From: Candidatus Hydrogenedens sp.
GTDB lineage: Bacteria; Hydrogenedentota; Hydrogenedentia; Hydrogenedentales; Hydrogenedentaceae
Direction of reading: 5' to 3'
DNA: 55,801 nucleotides
Assembly: GCA_035378955.1 (NCBI GenBank)
Contig: DAOSUS010000018.1
Location: forward strand, 1-55,801
In this document: positions 51,860 through 55,801 of the stretch, piece after piece
Position numbering within the stretch: the first letter of the stretch is position 1
Layout of the letters: each line of letters opens with the position of its first letter
Made by a program: the position numbers and the translations under genes
The notes under the pieces: model-generated
What the model was told of the DNA's origin: nothing
The model's database searches: none
The model's input: only the letters and a program-made list of their open reading frames with translations

Positions 51860-53686
51860 GTGAAAGAGGACTGGATAGACCTATTAAAAAGTGCATGGAA
51901 AAGATTTAAGGATAATGTTTCAATATTAGATTTAAATATTCTGAAAGGGGAAGATTTGTCCGCATGGGAAAATCTGTTCATGGGGAAACTTGTCCCTCAT
52001 TTGGAAAACGAAGGTTGTCTCGTTGTTGCTGTGGCAGGAGGAACCAATACCGGGAAATCCACTATCTTAAATGTTTTGATGAAAAAAGAATTAACGGCAA
52101 CAGACCCTTACGCTGCGGCAACCAAAAGGCCTGTTATTATTGCCTCAGAACAGAAGGCGAAACAATGTTTGGATAACAATTTGTTTCTTGAATTTGAGGC
52201 AAGGAAAATGGAGGACAAAAAAGAGGCCATTAGTGAATCTTTACCCAATCATATCCTCTTGGTTAAGGAAGAAAAGTCCCTTCCCGACACCTATTTATAT
52301 TTAGATACCCCGGATATTGATTCCATTGCAAAAGAACATTGGGAGATAGCGGATAAGATTGTATCCGCAGGCGATATTATTATTGCAGTTACGAATGATT
52401 CTAAATATATGGATGAATCTGTAATCAAATTTTTCCGTCGTGCTTGTGAAGAAGGGAAAATAGTAATTCCTGTAATGAATAAAGTAGATAGGGATAACCC
52501 CGAATCTCTTCAGATTACAGATAAACAAATAAGAGAATTTATGAGAAAAGTGGAAATGGATGAAAATTCGCCCCATTTTTACTTTCCTAAATATCCCTAT
52601 AATGAAAATTTTTTAGATGAACCTATTAAGCCATTGACAGGAAGTAATATGGAGTTAAGGGAATATATCCGTTCTTTCCCTGTGCAGGAAACAAAAACGA
52701 AGATATTAGAAAAGACGATAAGTAGATTTAAAGAAGAATTTATAAAATGGTACCAGAACAAATTTGAAAAACTATTTAAATATTCCCTATCCAAAATAAA
52801 AGTTTGTGAAGGTTATCTTAGAGATACCATTATAGGTAAAGAATTTATTCCATTTCGTTGGATTCGGATGGTAGAAGAGATTAAATACGAGTTAAGGAAA
52901 CAGATTGGTTATGTTAAATACTTTTTTTTATTCCCTACTTCCATTTTTTCTGGGTATCGAAGTGAAATGAAAAAATTAGAAATGAATACAGAAGGGGTGA
53001 ATAAAAAAATTAAGCAACAACATAATGAAATGATAGAAAAATGTTTTAATGAACTTTTAGATTGGTTGTTGAAATCTGAATTTATTTCTGAAATAGATTA
53101 TATGGATAAAAATATCAACAAAAGATTACATGAATTACATAACAATCGAGATGCACTACAAAAGAAAATCATAACAAGAATGGAGACTCTTCTCTCTATA
53201 AAACCGGAATGGCTACAAGTAGAAATCGAAGAAATTGTAGATGATTTTTTAAAATCCCCCAATTTGAAGGGTTTTTATGGCAAAAGGATAATATCGTTCT
53301 TACTTTTAGGCGCAGGTTTCGTTTCTATGGTTTGGGGAATGCCTTATGTTGGTCCCTGGGCAGAATTAATAGCAGGAGGAGGAATGCTGGGAGGTTCTGC
53401 TCTTATTGAAACTATTGAATATAAGAGATTTCGAAACAGCATAAATTCACTTTACAAAAAATGGATAGAAGAAAAACAAAGAGAGTTTTCTCAGATATTA
53501 AAGGAAGAAGTTTTACAATATGTTTTACAAGATATATATCAATATCTAAGTTTTGCAGAACAATTTGATAAAGAGGTTCAGGATATTTTTAATGGAGAGT
53601 TTCCTTTGCAAATAGAAAACACAGAGCAAGCACAAATTGAAGCGAATGATAACTCGCAAAATAAAGCCATTATGGAAAAACAATAA
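51860..53686 (+). CDS. Dynamin-like GTPase, membrane-anchored (first of a tandem pair)
   Basis: A 608-residue (from GTG 51,860) GTPase. The P-loop AGGTNTGKST is at about 59-68, switch I Thr in ATKRP, G3 DTPD in YLDTPDIDSI, and a normal G4 NKVD with IVIPVMNKVDRD. The middle and C-terminal half are helical and charged, with long coils, and a two-helix hydrophobic hairpin near 480-530 (IISFLLLGAGFVSMVWGMP, then AELIAGGGMLGGSALIE). This is the layout of bacterial dynamin-like membrane-remodelling proteins. The ATG codons at 51,830 and 51,854 are possible, but AAGGAGG lies 8 bases before GTG 51,860, the best spacing. It is 19 bases before the second GTPase. Confidence 0.8.
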   Translation: MKEDWIDLLKSAWKRFKDNVSILDLNILKGEDLSAWENLFMGKLVPHLENEGCLVVAVAGGTNTGKSTILNVLMKKELTATDPYAAATKRPVIIASEQKAKQCLDNNLFLEFEARKMEDKKEAISESLPNHILLVKEEKSLPDTYLYLDTPDIDSIAKEHWEIADKIVSAGDIIIAVTNDSKYMDESVIKFFRRACEEGKIVIPVMNKVDRDNPESLQITDKQIREFMRKVEMDENSPHFYFPKYPYNENFLDEPIKPLTGSNMELREYIRSFPVQETKTKILEKTISRFKEEFIKWYQNKFEKLFKYSLSKIKVCEGYLRDTIIGKEFIPFRWIRMVEEIKYELRKQIGYVKYFFLFPTSIFSGYRSEMKKLEMNTEGVNKKIKQQHNEMIEKCFNELLDWLLKSEFISEIDYMDKNINKRLHELHNNRDALQKKIITRMETLLSIKPEWLQVEIEEIVDDFLKSPNLKGFYGKRIISFLLLGAGFVSMVWGMPYVGPWAELIAGGGMLGGSALIETIEYKRFRNSINSLYKKWIEEKQREFSQILKEEVLQYVLQDIYQYLSFAEQFDKEVQDIFNGEFPLQIENTEQAQIEANDNSQNKAIMEKQ

Positions 53687-53704
53687 TTATAGGATGGGAG
53701 AAAG

Positions 53705-55393
53705 ATGTTACCGAAAGCAAATTTGGAAAGAATAATACATCAGTTAAAAGAGATAGCCGATTATAAAGGAGATTGGGAAGGTTTTATACCTATAGCGGAA
53801 AAGTTAAGGGGTGCTATTAAAGAGATAGAGGAAAGAAGCAGTAAGATTGAATCTTTATTAATTGTTGCAATTGTAGGAGGGTCAGGGGTTGGCAAGTCAA
53901 CATTAATTAATGCTATCGCCGGTGATAAAATCGCTAAGACCTCAGAAATGAGACCCTGCACGAATAGACCCATCATTTATTATCCTCCGGAATGGGAGCC
54001 TGATTCTGAATTAAAGGGAGAGTGTGAATTATATGCCCGCTCTGCCCTTGATAATATTGTCCTTATTGACACGCCGGATACAGATACGGTGGTTAAGGAA
54101 CATCGCAATTTTACAAAAAAGATAGTTGAGAAATGCGACCTTATATTACTTTGCGGTAATGGAGATAAATACCTTGAAGAAGCGACATGGAGCATTATCC
54201 GTGAAGTGAATAGGGAACGGGGTTTTGTTCTGGTAGAAACTAAAATGACTTCTCAAAGCCCTTCTATTATGGATGACTGGTTGAAAAGATTAAAATCGGA
54301 GGGAATAGAGCCTCTGACTTATTTTCGTGTGAATGCACTTCGGGCGTTAAATAGAAAGTTAGGAACGAAATCAGAAGATACAGAAACAGATGAAATTGAT
54401 TTTTCCAAGTTAGAGAATTTCCTTTATCAACAACTTACCGATGCAAAAATCCGCCAGATAAAAACGGCAAATGTTCATGGCTTGATAGAAAAAATGATGG
54501 AACGAATAGATAAATTTTTGCAAGAAACAGAGCCTGCTATCAATGAAATGAAGGAAACTTTAGATAAAAAGAAAGTAGAGTTAGCGGCACAACATGAACG
54601 AATTATTAAAACAGAATTTGCAAAGGAGTCGGGGACTTTTTACCATCTATTGAAGGATGAAATAGCACCGGAGTTGCATGGAATTTTTTTATTACTTGCC
54701 CAGATACGCCATCGGTTTTCAGGTATTTTAACAACTCTCTCTAAAGTAATTCGTCCATGGAAAATGATGAAGGCGATTGTTACATCGGACAAAGAAGAGG
54801 CCACTTATTTTGAGAAAAAAATTAATGAGATTGTTAATGAGATAGTAACCCAGATTTCAAATAAATGCAAACCCGAATTAGAAAAGACCCAATATAAACT
54901 TGCCTTTGCCCTTGATAAAGCAAAGATTCGCAAAGATGCGGCACCATCAATATCCGAAAATTTTATGGTGAATTTTTTTCATAATGGAGTTGACTTTTTG
55001 AAAGAGAAGATGGATGCTCATATCACACAGAAGGCTAAATGCCTGTCAAATTATTTTCTGTTGGAATTATTTTATGTGCCTATGTATATTGTGTTGGTAT
55101 ATTTTTTCTGGCGTATTATACCGGGCTATTTCTTAGGTTATTATCAAGGAAAGGATTTTCTTGTTCATTCCTGCCTTGTGCTTGTAATCAGTGTAGGGGT
55201 CGGTTTTTGGTTGTATGATAAAGCCGTGTATCTCAGTGCAAGAAATATGCGGAAGAAAATAATGAAGCAGTTTGTAGTATATCTACCCGATATTATGAAT
55301 CCCTTTGTAGAATATGAAAAACTCATTGATGAGGTGAGAGAGCAGATTCGCAAAATTAAAAATTTAAAAAATGATTTTGAATCTTTGAGATAA
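53705..55393 (+). CDS. Dynamin-like GTPase, membrane-anchored (second of a tandem pair)
   Basis: A 562-residue GTPase. Its P-loop is GGSGVGKST (58-66), with a Thr in CTNRPIIYY and G3 DTPD in LIDTPDTDTV. The G4 NKxD is not kept: the matching strand reads FVLVETKMTSQSPS. Two membrane helices are in the C-terminal third (about 455-475, VPMYIVLVYFFWRII, and 485-505, SCLVLVISVGVGFWLYDKA), with long charged helices before them (about 255-450). Related to the first GTPase in domain order but with low sequence similarity, so they may form a heteromer. GGGAG lies just before the ATG. Possible roles: membrane fusion, repair or defence; none is proven. Confidence 0.78.
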   Translation: MLPKANLERIIHQLKEIADYKGDWEGFIPIAEKLRGAIKEIEERSSKIESLLIVAIVGGSGVGKSTLINAIAGDKIAKTSEMRPCTNRPIIYYPPEWEPDSELKGECELYARSALDNIVLIDTPDTDTVVKEHRNFTKKIVEKCDLILLCGNGDKYLEEATWSIIREVNRERGFVLVETKMTSQSPSIMDDWLKRLKSEGIEPLTYFRVNALRALNRKLGTKSEDTETDEIDFSKLENFLYQQLTDAKIRQIKTANVHGLIEKMMERIDKFLQETEPAINEMKETLDKKKVELAAQHERIIKTEFAKESGTFYHLLKDEIAPELHGIFLLLAQIRHRFSGILTTLSKVIRPWKMMKAIVTSDKEEATYFEKKINEIVNEIVTQISNKCKPELEKTQYKLAFALDKAKIRKDAAPSISENFMVNFFHNGVDFLKEKMDAHITQKAKCLSNYFLLELFYVPMYIVLVYFFWRIIPGYFLGYYQGKDFLVHSCLVLVISVGVGFWLYDKAVYLSARNMRKKIMKQFVVYLPDIMNPFVEYEKLIDEVREQIRKIKNLKNDFESLR

Positions 55394-55396
55394 TAT

Positions 55397-55426
55397 TTGA
55401 CAATTGAGTTGAATATTGTATATAAT
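55397..55426 (+). promoter_or_regulatory. Strong sigma-70 promoter for bTHX-rpsL
   Basis: TTGACA at 55,397-55,402 and TATAAT at 55,421-55,426 are both perfect consensus hexamers with an 18-base spacer. Transcription would begin near 55,433, about 65 bases upstream of the bTHX start. It is located directly after the stop of the second GTPase, separating the ribosomal genes from it. Confidence 0.75.
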
Positions 55427-55497
55427 AATACCTCTTTTTGATTTTATCCCTGAAGAATAATTTTTACCTGATATAATAAAGGATTAAATAGATATTT

Positions 55498-55596
55498 ATG
55501 GGTAAAGGTGACCGTAGAACGAAACGCGGTAAGATTTGGCGTGGCTCTTATGGAAAGACGCGTCCAAAGAAAGTGAGTAAAAAGACAGACAAATAA
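55498..55596 (+). CDS. 30S ribosomal protein bTHX
   Basis: A 32-residue, strongly basic protein. The pattern MGKGDRRTKRGKIWRGSYGK and TRPKK is that of the small ribosomal protein THX that stabilises the 30S head. It is too short for most gene finders but fits the family well. AAAGGA lies about 15 bases before the ATG, a little far. A consensus promoter precedes it and the rpsL start follows 118 bases downstream, so it may be co-transcribed with rpsL. Confidence 0.85.
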   Translation: MGKGDRRTKRGKIWRGSYGKTRPKKVSKKTDK

Positions 55597-55713
55597 TACG
55601 AAGTTGAAATCGTATTTTTGTTTTTGATATACTATTTTGCCCACAACAAAAAAATCAATTATCCATAAAACAATAAATGAATAATTCTGTTTTAGTGAAC
55701 AGGAGGATTATCC

Positions 55714-55801
55714 TTGCCAACGATAGGACAATTATTAAAAGGTGCTCGTAAACCGAGACCCAATCGGACAAAAGCCCCGGCATTGAAAGCCTGTCCGCAA
55801 G
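55714..55801 (+). CDS. rpsL: 30S ribosomal protein S12 (partial, 3' end outside)
   Basis: The first 29 residues of uS12, MPTIGQLLKGARKPRPNRTK then APALKACPQ, are visible; the gene continues outside the window. The start is TTG at 55,714, with AGGAGG 7 bases upstream. S12 decodes in the A site; mutations give streptomycin resistance in other bacteria, but the relevant positions lie beyond the window. Its position after bTHX and the consensus promoter suggests that a str-type operon begins here. Confidence 0.95.
   Translation, partial: MPTIGQLLKGARKPRPNRTKAPALKACPQ

Noticed and set aside
55444..55644. 66-residue minus-strand frame
   Set aside because: It is the antisense of the bTHX gene, which has a clear family match.

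Overview
The window reads as a chromosomal segment of an uncultured, AT-rich, probably anaerobic Gram-negative bacterium. Evidence includes lipoproteins, WecB/WecC, Wzx/Wzz-type polysaccharide genes, an O-antigen-ligase-like protein, a ResB/CcsA (system II) cytochrome c maturation pair, an H-X9-DG-type prepilin and the small ribosomal protein bTHX upstream of rpsL. This mix suits lineages around the PVC/FCB groups. Hydrogenedentota-like is my best guess from gene content, but it is an inference and not a sequence match. No tRNA, rRNA or CRISPR array was seen.

Left end (1-11,900) is the accessory region. Two relics of the same IS1595-family transposase lie in opposite orientation at about 1-360 and 11,210-11,635. 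Just inside each lies a restriction-modification (R-M) system. The left one (713-4047) is a type IIS AlwI/BspD6I-like nuclease with two beta-class adenine methyltransferases. The right one (9301-11,183) is an EcoRV-family nuclease with a D12-class methyltransferase. Between them are ordinary minus-strand genes: a TPR-like protein, a J-like protein without HPD, citramalate synthase (cimA) and archaeal-type phosphoglycerate mutase (apgM). The AlwI-type nuclease carries Lys where the catalytic Glu should be. The EcoRV-like enzyme keeps its whole active site and recognition loop.

11,889-22,600: msrB faces an argH-wecC-wecB operon. A divergent plus-strand operon then encodes a heparinase II/III-type protein, an O-antigen-ligase/TPR fusion and an anchored TPR protein. 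22,751-30,378: an HMGL-like aldolase, rarA and a membrane-tethered thioredoxin-fold protein face a minus-strand block of xerC, topA, a Smg/DUF494-like gene and a small membrane protein. 30,379-31,146 is a gene-free stretch full of inverted repeats, related to repeats at 35,459-35,620.

31,147-42,401: a Wzz-like coiled-coil protein, a Wzx-like flippase and a secreted transglutaminase-like protein form a second envelope-polysaccharide cluster. It faces a minus-strand lipoprotein, resB and ccsA block. Next come a B12-binding-type radical SAM protein and a prepilin gene split by one in-frame TAA.

42,415-55,801: a near-consensus promoter precedes the large-type SRP RNA. It is followed by dnaX, which contains an A9 tract in the same functional place as the Thermus dnaX slippage site, then a nitronate-monooxygenase-like flavoprotein, an MsbA-like ABC exporter and a lipoprotein. 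A minus-strand protein fuses a P-loop-less RecA/KaiC-like domain to a PEP-synthase-type ATP-grasp domain. A PilZ protein and two tandem membrane-anchored dynamin-like GTPases follow. The window ends with a consensus promoter, bTHX and the start of rpsL.

Most promising for follow-up: the tandem dynamin-like GTPases (the second lacks a normal G4 motif), the dnaX A9 tract, the KaiC-like/ATP-grasp fusion, the altered AlwI-type active site, the EcoRV-type system and the HPD-less J/TPR pair. All functional statements come from reading motifs by eye; no database search was run.
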